Source: Thermosediminibacter oceani DSM 16646
GTDB lineage: Bacteria; Bacillota; Thermosediminibacteria; Thermosediminibacterales; Thermosediminibacteraceae
Direction: 5' to 3'
NCBI RefSeq assembly: GCF_000144645.1
Contig: NC_014377.1
Coordinates: forward strand, 310,001-374,000
DNA length: 64,000 bases
In this document: positions 35,500 through 43,957 of the stretch, in pieces
Numbering within the stretch: position 1 is the first letter of the stretch
Layout of the letters: each line of letters begins with the position of its first letter
The notes under the pieces: generated by a model
Told to the model about the DNA's origin: nothing
The model's database searches: none
What the model saw: the letters and a program-made list of their open reading frames with translations, nothing else
Translations under genes and position numbers: made by a program

Positions 35500-38400
35500 A
35501 TGCACTATAAAATTAAAAAACGCCTGGTAGCGCTGATTCTGGTCTTTGGTCTTTTATTGAGCATTTCTATAGATGGACAGGTCCTGACTACAGCTCTAGC
35601 TGCCTCGGGAAGTTATACTGCCGACCAGCTGGCCGAAAAGGCCGTGGAGTTTATTAACAGCAAATTCAAATCCGGAGAAAAAGTCGACGGCTACACCGCG
35701 TACGTTCTCGCACTGGCAGGGGAAGATCTTTCGTCCGAAAAGTGGACCAGGAATGATTTAAGCCTGAAGGAGGAGATTCAAAAGTCGGCGGATCTCCTCG
35801 GCAATCAAAACAGTCTCATAACATACATCCTGGCCACGCAGAACGTCGACGGCAGTTTTGGTCCTTATGCCAATGAATACGGCACAAAAGCATCCCTGCA
35901 GGCGCTGGCGATGGTGAAAGGCGACCTGCCGGAAGGGGATATTTCCAAGCAGGTGCAGGAAGCCATCAATAAGGCTATCGACTATTTTAAAGGCCGCTAT
36001 ATGAAGGGAAGCCTGGCTTATGACGCCCAGGGATTTAACTTCGACTATCGCTGTGTGGAGGCACTGGCCGACGCCAGTGAAGACCTGTCCGGATGGGTAT
36101 ATGGTGATAAGTCGCTTAAAAATATAGTCATCGAATCCGCCGAAGCCGCGGCGGATGACGCTGCAGTCCTTGATGCCGTTTACCTTGCGAAAGAGCTGAC
36201 CGCCCTTTACGCGGTAGAACCGCAATCGGATAAAATTGCAACTCTTGCTCAGGCTATTGCGGATAAGAAGAATACCGACGGCGATTCGATTTGGTTTGGG
36301 AACAGCATCTATGACGATGTGATGGTACTGACCGCTCTTGGCAAAGCGGACAAACTTAGCCTTATTGACCGGCAAAAGGCTTTTAATTATCTGGAAAAAT
36401 TCAAACATGAGCATAAGGACGCCTGGGGAAAACCCGCCGGGGCCGCATGGGGTGACTTTGAAGACGAAGAGCCCGACCTTACGGCCCAGGTGATTACGGC
36501 CTTAAGCTATTTTGAGGAGGCTCGCGATACCGGTAGCGATGTCTATAAAGCCATCGAGGAAGGCCTTGCTTATCTAAAGGATATCCAGGACGCTGACACG
36601 GCGGCCATAAAAGCCCGGTTCGACAACACTTTTGCCACCGCCGAAACCCTCATAGCTTTAAAATCGCTGGGGAAGAAATATGAAGATTATGCCGGAGCAG
36701 GTTCCGGCTGGGTGAAAAGATCGGGGACGAAGACCATTGCCCAGCACCTGCTAGCTTTAAGCCGCATGGGGGACGAGGATAGGGTAAACAGGCTGGTAAA
36801 TCTTTTAACGGAAAGGCATTCTTCGAACGGCTTTGACAACAGCGTTTACACCGACTTTTGGGCGTATATAGCGCTGGGCGAAGCGGGGAAGATAAAAGAA
36901 ATAAATGCGGAGGAAGCCAAAAGCTACATACTGGGTAAGCAGAGCGATGAAGGTTCCTGGGGAGAAAAATGGGGCGACGCATTTTACCCCGACTTTATGT
37001 CGACCGCTCAGGCCATTCGGGCGCTCACCTACCTATCCGCTTCAGGGGATACAAAGGTTCAGAATGCCATAGAAAAAGGCCTGGCTTATCTCAAAAGACA
37101 ATTGCAGCCCGACGGCAGCGTCTATATTACACAGCCGTTTCCGGACGATCCGGTGGTGGATACGGCCGAGGTAATTGTTACGCTGAAAAAATTGGGCGTC
37201 GATCCGAAGGAATGGAAGAGCGGCCAGGGCCTTACCCCCGTCGACTATATGATGCAGAAAGCGTTGAATTCCGACGGCAGTTTCGGTTCCGTCAAAAATA
37301 TTCTGGGTGCTGCGGAAGCCCTGCACGCATTTATCCTCTTGAAGGGCGAGACCGGATCGCCGGGGTCAGAGCCGGGATCTTCCGAGCCGGTTCCCGGTGA
37401 GGTTGAGTGCACCGTGGATATCGCGGTTGTGGGCAGGGATGGTGAGCTGCTCTTTGGCCCCGATTCCGTCACCGTAAGCCGGAACGGAAGGTGGGGATTG
37501 ACGGCCTTAGGTGCTCTGGATGCCACCGGCCTTGATTACGAGTGTGACGGCGGTTTTGTAAAGAGCATCGAAGGCCAGGCCAACCAGGGAATGAATGGGT
37601 GGATGTACAAGGTCAACGGAAAAGTGCCGTCGGTGGCGGCATCGGAAAAGGCGATTGGCGACGGGGATGAAATCATCTGGTGGTACAGCACGGATTATAG
37701 ATCATCAGGCCCCACGTGGGAAGACCTGATAAATAAAAATACGGTTCCGGAGCAGGAGGGGGTCGTTTCCGAGGACCTCGAAGAGCAGAACGAAAGACTT
37801 CCGGAGACCTTGCGGGTTTCCAAAGAAGCGCTGAAAGCCCTTGAAAATGTGGAGGAATTGCTCGAATTACAAAAAGCAGCGGGTATTGAAGAGATAGACA
37901 AAGCGGTTGTAGTCATCGGAAGCCGCGGACCGTTCAAACGCGACGAATTCTTGAAGTTAAAAGAAAAGCTTCTGCAAAACAGGGTAGATTTGCAGAAAGA
38001 GGTAGCTGCCTCTGAAGGTGCAGCCATCGTCGACGGAAAAGAGGAAGTTGCCCTCCTCGTTCCGGCCGGTGCATTGAAAAAGGATTTAGAAATATCGATC
38101 AAAGAGACCGACGGTACAATTCCCCCTGGTTTCAAAGCTTTATCGGGCATTTACGAAATTGCCCCTGAAGCAACCTCTCTTTCAATGCCCGCAACATTGG
38201 CAATAAGAGCGGCCGTCTCTCCCCTGGTAAAGCCGGAAAATCTGGTCCTGGCGCGGTATGATGATACAGAAGGCAGGTGGGTTGTCATCCCTGCCGTGGC
38301 CGACATGGCAAAAGGCGTCATTGTGGCCAGGATAGAACATTTCTCGAAAGTTGCCGTGTTTGCAAAGGAAGTCAGAAAATCCTTTGCGGATGTGAGCGAC

Positions 38401-38913
38401 GCGTCCTTCGGATGGGCCAAAGACGCCGTTGAAGCCCTGGCCGGTTCCGGGATTGTTACGGGAGTTTACGGGACTTTCTTCGAGCCGGGTCGAGCGTTGA
38501 CCAGGGCTGAGTTCGTCACCATGATTGTAAAAACCCTGGGCCTCGAGCCTAAGGCGGGCGAAGGAAGACAATTCAAAGACGTAAAAAAAGGCGCTTGGTA
38601 CGAGAAAGCCGTATACGCCGCGGTAGATGCGGGGCTTGTAACCGGATACGAAGACGGCACCTTCCGGCCGGACGGCAAAATTACTAGAGAACAACTCGCG
38701 GTTATCCTTGCCCGGGCGGTCGGTTTTACTCCCTCCGGGGAAAATCCGGATTTTAAAGATGGAAAATCGATTTCGCCCTGGAGCAGGGGGAGCGTTGCAG
38801 CTGCCGTAGCCGGTGAGTTGCTCGAAGGATTTGAAGATGGGACCTTCCGGCCCAAAGCGGCGGTCAGCAGAGCTCAAGCCGCTGTCGTAATCTACCGCTT
38901 CCTGGGGGAATAG
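35500..38913 (+). CDS. SLH-anchored transcobalamin-like protein: toroid repeats + DUF4430 + SLH
   Basis: A 1137-residue secreted surface protein. Domains: signal peptide (1 to about 35, cleavage near ALA-AS); alpha-alpha toroid repeats (about 40-610; repeat marks NVDGSFGPYANEY, SDEGSWGEKWG, QPDGSVYITQP, NSDGSFGSV); Gly/Ser/Pro linker (616-636); DUF4430 (about 638-732: RWGLTALGALDATGLDY, GMNGWMYKVNGKVP, GDEIIWWY); a charged and beta-rich region (740-950, EEVALLVPAGALKKDLEISI); three SLH repeats (about 958-1137; LTRAEFVTMIVKTLG, ITREQLAVILARAVG, VSRAQAAVVIYR). Toroid followed by DUF4430 is the order of transcobalamin and intrinsic factor. Placed first after a B12 riboswitch and before an ECF transporter, it likely captures corrinoids at the S-layer. 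Cobalamin binding itself is inferred. Confidence 0.85.
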   Translation: MHYKIKKRLVALILVFGLLLSISIDGQVLTTALAASGSYTADQLAEKAVEFINSKFKSGEKVDGYTAYVLALAGEDLSSEKWTRNDLSLKEEIQKSADLLGNQNSLITYILATQNVDGSFGPYANEYGTKASLQALAMVKGDLPEGDISKQVQEAINKAIDYFKGRYMKGSLAYDAQGFNFDYRCVEALADASEDLSGWVYGDKSLKNIVIESAEAAADDAAVLDAVYLAKELTALYAVEPQSDKIATLAQAIADKKNTDGDSIWFGNSIYDDVMVLTALGKADKLSLIDRQKAFNYLEKFKHEHKDAWGKPAGAAWGDFEDEEPDLTAQVITALSYFEEARDTGSDVYKAIEEGLAYLKDIQDADTAAIKARFDNTFATAETLIALKSLGKKYEDYAGAGSGWVKRSGTKTIAQHLLALSRMGDEDRVNRLVNLLTERHSSNGFDNSVYTDFWAYIALGEAGKIKEINAEEAKSYILGKQSDEGSWGEKWGDAFYPDFMSTAQAIRALTYLSASGDTKVQNAIEKGLAYLKRQLQPDGSVYITQPFPDDPVVDTAEVIVTLKKLGVDPKEWKSGQGLTPVDYMMQKALNSDGSFGSVKNILGAAEALHAFILLKGETGSPGSEPGSSEPVPGEVECTVDIAVVGRDGELLFGPDSVTVSRNGRWGLTALGALDATGLDYECDGGFVKSIEGQANQGMNGWMYKVNGKVPSVAASEKAIGDGDEIIWWYSTDYRSSGPTWEDLINKNTVPEQEGVVSEDLEEQNERLPETLRVSKEALKALENVEELLELQKAAGIEEIDKAVVVIGSRGPFKRDEFLKLKEKLLQNRVDLQKEVAASEGAAIVDGKEEVALLVPAGALKKDLEISIKETDGTIPPGFKALSGIYEIAPEATSLSMPATLAIRAAVSPLVKPENLVLARYDDTEGRWVVIPAVADMAKGVIVARIEHFSKVAVFAKEVRKSFADVSDASFGWAKDAVEALAGSGIVTGVYGTFFEPGRALTRAEFVTMIVKTLGLEPKAGEGRQFKDVKKGAWYEKAVYAAVDAGLVTGYEDGTFRPDGKITREQLAVILARAVGFTPSGENPDFKDGKSISPWSRGSVAAAVAGELLEGFEDGTFRPKAAVSRAQAAVVIYRFLGE

Positions 38914-38988
38914 TAGATTAATTTGAGGCCGGGGCGCGCTCTATGGTGCGCTCCCGGCTTTGCAACACTTATTCAGTGGGTGATTTCA

Positions 38989-39849
38989 GTGAAAAAGCGA
39001 ACTGTAAAGCTTGCAATTATGGCGTTCTTGTTGGCCGTAGCGGTGGGGTGTGTAATATATGCTCCAAAGATTTTTTATGACACGAAAGAAAGGCCCCTGA
39101 CAGCGGTTAAAGAGAATCAGGCTTTAGTACCCGGTGAAGCGAATACAAACCCGACAAAGGCCGGCACCGGTGAAGCTCCCAATGCTTCAATAGAAGGCCT
39201 TGCAGTGCAGAAAGACGGAGTCCTTACAAACACATCCCCTAAACTGGAAACGGGCACCGGTTCGGGTGGCACTAAGGTTGAAAAGAAGGTCATCGAAAAG
39301 GCTGAGCCTTCCGATGGGTCATCAAAGACCAAAAAGGAAGAGACTTCCGGCACAAAAAAGGAACCTTTCGGCAAAGGGGCTGCTTCCACGGGCGGTGCGG
39401 CGAGTTCTTCTCGCGATGATGCCCCACGGCATGTTCCGGAAAAAAAAGACACTGATAGCAGCGGTGATTCCACAAAGGAAACCGATTCGAGTTCCGCCGG
39501 TGCCGGTGGATGCCGGATTGAAATTGCCATTGTCGGAAAGGGAGGCCGGGTGCTGTACGGCCCTAAAACCGTGACGGTAAAAGAGAACAACCGGTGGGGT
39601 TTGACTGCACTGGGCGCTCTGGATTCCACCGGAATTGATTACAAGACCGGCCAGGGGTACGACGGTTTTGTTGTAAGCATAGCGGGTGAGACGAACAAAG
39701 GCATGGCGGGCTGGATGTACAGCGTCAATGATGAAGTTCCGATGGCAGCGGCCAGTGAGAAAAAAATCGAACCGGGCGACAGGATAATATGGTGGTACAA
39801 TGAGAGCATTAATAACCCCCCTCCCACCTGGGATAGCCTGGCAGAATAG
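38989..39849 (+). CDS. Membrane-tethered DUF4430 protein
   Basis: A 286-residue protein with an N-terminal hydrophobic segment (LAIMAFLLAVAVGCVIYAP), which could be a membrane anchor or a lipobox (AVGC). A 130-residue Ser/Thr/Lys/Glu/Gly linker follows, with a C-terminal DUF4430 domain (about 180-275: RWGLTALGALDSTGIDYKTG, GMAGWMYSVNDEVP, GDRIIWWY). The domain closely resembles the one in the preceding SLH protein. GTG 38989 follows GTGGGTGATTTCA; GTG 38980 is an alternative. It may be the membrane-proximal relay between the S-layer protein and the ECF transporter. Confidence 0.82.
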   Translation: MKKRTVKLAIMAFLLAVAVGCVIYAPKIFYDTKERPLTAVKENQALVPGEANTNPTKAGTGEAPNASIEGLAVQKDGVLTNTSPKLETGTGSGGTKVEKKVIEKAEPSDGSSKTKKEETSGTKKEPFGKGAASTGGAASSSRDDAPRHVPEKKDTDSSGDSTKETDSSSAGAGGCRIEIAIVGKGGRVLYGPKTVTVKENNRWGLTALGALDSTGIDYKTGQGYDGFVVSIAGETNKGMAGWMYSVNDEVPMAAASEKKIEPGDRIIWWYNESINNPPPTWDSLAE

Positions 39850-39861
39850 GGGAAAATCATC

Positions 39862-40791
39862 ATGCTTGACCGCTTTTTTTATAGAGAAAAAGGGCTCTTT
39901 CTGCAGAGCCTTCACCCGTTGTCAGCGCTCGTCTATATCGCGGTTTTGCTGACGCTGGCATTGATGTTCAACCACCCGCTATACCTCCTGGGGTTGCTAT
40001 CGATTACAGTTGCGGCCGTCAAAGCTGTTGATGGGTTTGATGCCTGGAAGACTTTTTTGAAAGTAAGCCTGGGGGCGACTTTTGTTATCATAATTGTGAA
40101 TGCGGTTACCGTGCGCGCCGGACAAACCGTCCTATGGCGGGGGCCGTACATTCCGGTTTTCGGAAGGTTGAACGTTTCATTAGAGGCCGTTTTATTTGGT
40201 GCGGTCATGGGATTAAGGCTCCTTTTAATAATGAGCATATTTTGCCTTTACAATTTTATGATTCATCCCGACCGCGTGCTGGATATGCTTTCCCGCTTTT
40301 CTTCCAAGTCCGGGCTGGTGCTTTCCCTGGCTGCCAGGATGTTTCCCGCTATGGTAAGTCGACTTGACGGCATCAGGGAGGTGCTGACTGCGAGAGGAGT
40401 CGATTTTAATGCCGGAACATTAAAAGAAAAAATGGCAAAATACGCCGTATTAATGAAAATACTGCTTTTAACTTCTCTGGAAGATTCTATGGAGACAGCA
40501 CAGGCCATGTACGCAAGGGCTTTTGGCAGCGGCAGGCGTTCATACTACGTTCGCGAAAACTTGCGACCAAGGGATACCGCATGCCTTGCCGCGAGTCTTG
40601 CCGCACTGGCGACGGCGGCATACGGTTTGGAGAAAGGCTTAGGCACCTTTAGATTTTACCCGCAGTCCGGCAATCTTATTGATGGGCATACGGGTATCGG
40701 GCTCCTTTTTGCCGTAATTTTTCTTTTATGCTTTCCGATACTCTTGAGCTGGGGGTGGCACACTTGCCCATTTTTGAAATCAAAGATCTGA
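39862..40791 (+). CDS. ECF transporter T component (EcfT/CbiQ-like)
   Basis: A 309-residue integral membrane protein. HPLSALVYIAVLLTLALMF, VMGLRLLLIMSIFCLYNF and IREVLTARGVDF are EcfT/CbiQ features. The coupling motifs LTARG and MYARAFGSG (Ala-Arg-Gly type) contact the ATPases. No other EcfT is nearby, so this probably forms a dedicated transporter with the fused ATPase and S component downstream. The 3' end overlaps the ATPase gene. Confidence 0.9.
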   Translation: MLDRFFYREKGLFLQSLHPLSALVYIAVLLTLALMFNHPLYLLGLLSITVAAVKAVDGFDAWKTFLKVSLGATFVIIIVNAVTVRAGQTVLWRGPYIPVFGRLNVSLEAVLFGAVMGLRLLLIMSIFCLYNFMIHPDRVLDMLSRFSSKSGLVLSLAARMFPAMVSRLDGIREVLTARGVDFNAGTLKEKMAKYAVLMKILLLTSLEDSMETAQAMYARAFGSGRRSYYVRENLRPRDTACLAASLAALATAAYGLEKGLGTFRFYPQSGNLIDGHTGIGLLFAVIFLLCFPILLSWGWHTCPFLKSKI

Positions 40792-42428
40792 CTTATTTTT
40801 ACCCGGAAAGCCAAAGGCCCGCATTGAAAGACGTAAACATGAGCATTGAAGAGGGCGAGTTTTTGCTCGTTACCGGCGGTTCCGGCTCGGGGAAATCTTC
40901 TCTGGCGCGGGTGCTGGCCGGCCTGATACCCGGATTTTCCGGCGGCCGCATCAGCGGCAGCGTTTTTTTTCGGGGAAAAGATATAGAGCAAATTGACCGG
41001 CGCACTATGGCAGGAGAGGTAGGGATAGTATTCCAGGATCCGGAAAAACAGCTGGTGAAGACGAGCGTGGAGGCAGAAATTGCGTTCGGCCTGGAAAACC
41101 TTGGCCTTCCTCAGCAGGAAATGGCCCGCCGGGTTGCCGAAGTCATGAGTTTTTTGGGCCTTGCGGATTTGAGGCGAGAGTTTACGGCGAAATTGTCCGG
41201 CGGCCAAAAACAAAAACTTGCCCTGGCTGCAGTCCTGGCCATGCAACCCTCGGTTTTAATTCTCGATGAGCCCACTTCACAGCTGGACCCGGTGGCGGCG
41301 GAGGATTTTTTAAATGTCGTAAAACGTTTGAATGAAGATATGGGCCTCACCGTGATCTTAATAGAACAGCGGCTGGAAAGATGTTTTCATCTTGCCGACA
41401 AAGTTTTGATTATGGAAGATGGAAGAATAAGGTTTGAAGGCACACCTGAGCAGGTGGCGCGTCGGGCGGCGTTTTGTGAAAACCCCTTTATTCCACCGGT
41501 AGCTCGCTTCTTCGGTAAGGTGGGTTTTAATACCATTCCCGTCACTGTAAAAGATGGACGGAGAATGCTGAAACAAAATTTTAACCCTGCTCCGGGAAAT
41601 TTTTCCATGAGCTCTTCAGAAGGGATGCATGAAAGGGAACCGCTCATACGCATGGAAGGAGTCTGGTTTACATATCCCGACGGCAGGGAAGCGCTTCAGG
41701 ATATAAACCTGGAGATTTGCGCCGGAGAGCTAGTGGCAGTGATAGGACCCAACGGGTCGGGCAAATCCACACTCCTCAAAAACATGGCGGGCCTGTTAAA
41801 ACCCGGGCGCGGCCGGGTGATAATGATGGGCAACAAGCAGCCAAAAAGCGCCACTCGAACCACCTGGGACCCCAGCGTGGGTTACCTTTCCCAGAATCCA
41901 AATGATTATCTTTTTCAGGATACTGTAGAGGAAGAATTATTATACACATTAAAAAACTTTGGTATCGCTTCGAACGGAGCGGTTGATGAAATAATAGAAA
42001 AGCTTTCTTTGGGAGACTTTCGGCGCGTAAACCCGCGGGATCTGAGCTACGGTGAACGCCAGAGGGTGGCTCTGGCTTCGGTGCTGGTCACCGGGCCGAA
42101 GCTTTTGCTGCTGGATGAGCCCACCAAGGGGCTGGACTATCGCCTGAAAAGTGACTTGGGGGAGGTGCTGGCGGAGTTCTGTAGACAGGGGGCAGCTGTC
42201 GTGCTGACCACCCATGATGTCGAATTCGCGGCGAAATACGCATCGAGGGTGATCATGCTGTTCTGCGGCAGGGTGATATGTGACGGCCCGGTGCATCAGG
42301 TCCTTTCGGATTCAATTTTTTATTCCACCCAGATCGGCAGGATGTGCCGGGGTTTCGCGGACGGTATTCTGACTCCGGAGGAAGCTTTAGCTGTATTTAA
42401 ACCCGCGTTGGCTAAAATAATTAATTAA
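40764..42428 (+). CDS. Fused double ECF ATPase (EcfA-EcfA)
   Basis: A 554-residue protein with two full ABC cassettes. Cassette 1: Walker A GGSGSGKSS (K44), signature LSGGQKQ (about 144), Walker B LILDEPTSQLD. Cassette 2: Walker A GPNGSGKST (about 329), signature LSYGERQR (about 427), Walker B LLLDEPTKGLD. A linker of about 60 residues joins them. Such fusions replace the EcfA1/A2 pair. TTG 40764 after GGGGGTGG gives a natural start (MPIFEIKDLTYFYP). It energises the adjacent T/S components. Confidence 0.92.
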   Translation: MPIFEIKDLTYFYPESQRPALKDVNMSIEEGEFLLVTGGSGSGKSSLARVLAGLIPGFSGGRISGSVFFRGKDIEQIDRRTMAGEVGIVFQDPEKQLVKTSVEAEIAFGLENLGLPQQEMARRVAEVMSFLGLADLRREFTAKLSGGQKQKLALAAVLAMQPSVLILDEPTSQLDPVAAEDFLNVVKRLNEDMGLTVILIEQRLERCFHLADKVLIMEDGRIRFEGTPEQVARRAAFCENPFIPPVARFFGKVGFNTIPVTVKDGRRMLKQNFNPAPGNFSMSSSEGMHEREPLIRMEGVWFTYPDGREALQDINLEICAGELVAVIGPNGSGKSTLLKNMAGLLKPGRGRVIMMGNKQPKSATRTTWDPSVGYLSQNPNDYLFQDTVEEELLYTLKNFGIASNGAVDEIIEKLSLGDFRRVNPRDLSYGERQRVALASVLVTGPKLLLLDEPTKGLDYRLKSDLGEVLAEFCRQGAAVVLTTHDVEFAAKYASRVIMLFCGRVICDGPVHQVLSDSIFYSTQIGRMCRGFADGILTPEEALAVFKPALAKIIN

Positions 42429-42448
42429 GTATTAAAAGGAAGATGGTT

Positions 42449-43156
42449 ATGAAAAAGATGCTGTCAAAAATTCTGTTCTGGCTCGGCTTTGGGATTATCC
42501 CGATTTTTATGGCGGCTGCCATGTCGGGAAAGACTACTATCTCCGGGGAATGGGGCGTGGCATCTTACATTGTCATCTTTGCCGCCATCGCTTTGATGTA
42601 CCTGGGGTTTGAACTTGAAACTTCGTCTCCCAAAAGAATAGCCGTGATAGCCGTGCTGGGTGCCGTAGGGGCTGCGGGGCGGATTGCCTTTGCTGCCATT
42701 CCCAACATCCAGCCCACCACATTTATAGCGATCGCTTCGGGGTATGTCTTCGGCCCCAGCGCCGGTTTTATGGTGGGTTCAACTGCGGCCCTGGTTTCAA
42801 ACTTTTTTCTAGGGCATGGGCCCTGGACACCGTGGCAGATGTTTGCCTGGGGCCTTGCCGGCTCATCGGCAGGCATCGTAAAACGCCTGTCACCGCATAT
42901 AGGCAAATGGGGTATGGCATTTTTCTGCCTTTTATGGGGGTATTTATTTGGATGGATATTAAACCTGTGGTCCTGGATCGCCTTTGTTAAGCCGTTAAAC
43001 TGGCAGAGTTTTCTCGCAGTCTGCACGGCAAGTTTCTGGTTTGACACTTTGCACGCTGTAGGCAATGCGGCCTTTTACCTGCTGTTTGGCACCAGCTTTA
43101 TGAAAATACTCGAGCGGTTTCGGCACAAAATGGCAGCGACCCAAAAAATTTCTTGA
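42449..43156 (+). CDS. ECF transporter substrate-binding S component, probably cobalamin (CbrT-like)
   Basis: A 235-residue membrane protein with about six or seven helices. GRIAFAAIPNIQPTTFIAIA, GYVFGPSAGFMVGSTAALVS, NFFLGHGPWTPWQMFAWGLA and AFYLLFG are typical of the large S components that occur with DUF4430 genes and B12 riboswitches. It has the size and motif pattern of CbrT-type proteins, not of CbiM or BtuM. ATG 42449 is optimally spaced from AAAGGAAG; ATG 42443 is too close. Cobalamin specificity is inferred from riboswitch and neighbours. Confidence 0.82.
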   Translation: MKKMLSKILFWLGFGIIPIFMAAAMSGKTTISGEWGVASYIVIFAAIALMYLGFELETSSPKRIAVIAVLGAVGAAGRIAFAAIPNIQPTTFIAIASGYVFGPSAGFMVGSTAALVSNFFLGHGPWTPWQMFAWGLAGSSAGIVKRLSPHIGKWGMAFFCLLWGYLFGWILNLWSWIAFVKPLNWQSFLAVCTASFWFDTLHAVGNAAFYLLFGTSFMKILERFRHKMAATQKIS

Positions 43157-43238
43157 CGGTTCTGGTGAAAATGATATAATAAATGTAAAGAATATTATTA
43201 TATTACAGTTTATAATATATAATAAGAATAGAAAGTGC

Positions 43239-43267
43239 GGCGGCAGGGTTAACCTTGCCGCCTTTTT
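43239..43267 (+). terminator. Terminator of the cobalamin-uptake operon
   Basis: GGCGGCAGGGTT (43239-43250) directly abuts AACCTTGCCGCC (43251-43262), giving a strong GC stem with a tight loop, followed by TTTTT. Confidence 0.85.
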
Positions 43268-43297
43268 AAATTTTATTAAATGTGAGGAGGGCATGCT

Positions 43298-43861
43298 GTG
43301 GTGGACAAAAAAACGCTCCGGCGCACATTTCTTGAAAAAAGGGAAGGTTTATCCAGGGAAGATGTAAAAGATAAGAGCGAGAAGATAATATCGACGCTCT
43401 TTGCCCTTGAGGAGCTTAAAAAATCCGAAGTTGTAATGTTCTACGTGAATGCCAGAAACGAAGTCGAGACCCGTAAAGCCATAGAGCAGGCTTTGAGCAT
43501 GGGCAAAAGGGTTGTGGTGCCCAAAACCATAAAAGGTAAGGGGCTTCTAGCTGTAGAGATAAAAAGTCTCGGTGAACTGGTGCCCGGCACCTTCGGCATA
43601 CTCGAACCGGAAAAAGATGAAGGCCTTGATCCGAAAGTGATCGACCTGGTCGTGGTACCGGGGGTGGCCTTCGACAGGAGAGGCTACCGGCTGGGGTACG
43701 GAGGCGGTTACTACGACGGTTTTTTGCCGAAGCTGCGGCCGGAGGCGAAGAAAATCGCCATCGCCTTTGAATTGCAGCTTGCCGATTACATCCCGGTGGA
43801 AAAACACGACGTGAGGATGGACGCCATAGTGACCGAAAAGGGCGTATACAGGTTTAATTGA
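43298..43861 (+). CDS. 5-formyltetrahydrofolate cyclo-ligase
   Basis: A 187-residue ATP-dependent enzyme converting 5-formyl-THF to 5,10-methenyl-THF. KKTLRRTFLEKRE, MFYVNARNEVETR, VVVPGVAFDRRGYRLGYGGGYYDGF (its glycine-rich nucleotide/folate loop) and IAIAFELQLADYIPVEKHDV are family-typical. The start is GTG 43298, 7 nt after GAGGAGG; GTG 43301 is also possible. It stands between two transcription units. Confidence 0.93.
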   Translation: MVDKKTLRRTFLEKREGLSREDVKDKSEKIISTLFALEELKKSEVVMFYVNARNEVETRKAIEQALSMGKRVVVPKTIKGKGLLAVEIKSLGELVPGTFGILEPEKDEGLDPKVIDLVVVPGVAFDRRGYRLGYGGGYYDGFLPKLRPEAKKIAIAFELQLADYIPVEKHDVRMDAIVTEKGVYRFN

Positions 43862-43957
43862 AAGGCGATCTTGTTTGCCCGCCGGGATGGAAAAATACCA
43901 GCTTTTATGGAATAATATTATTGACACAATCAACGCAACAGGGTAGGAGGAATATTG

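Noticed and set aside
43862-43957. Guanine riboswitch before guaA
   Set aside because: The 96-nt leader lacks the conserved purine-aptamer junction and loops; only a TTGACA without a spaced -10 is present.
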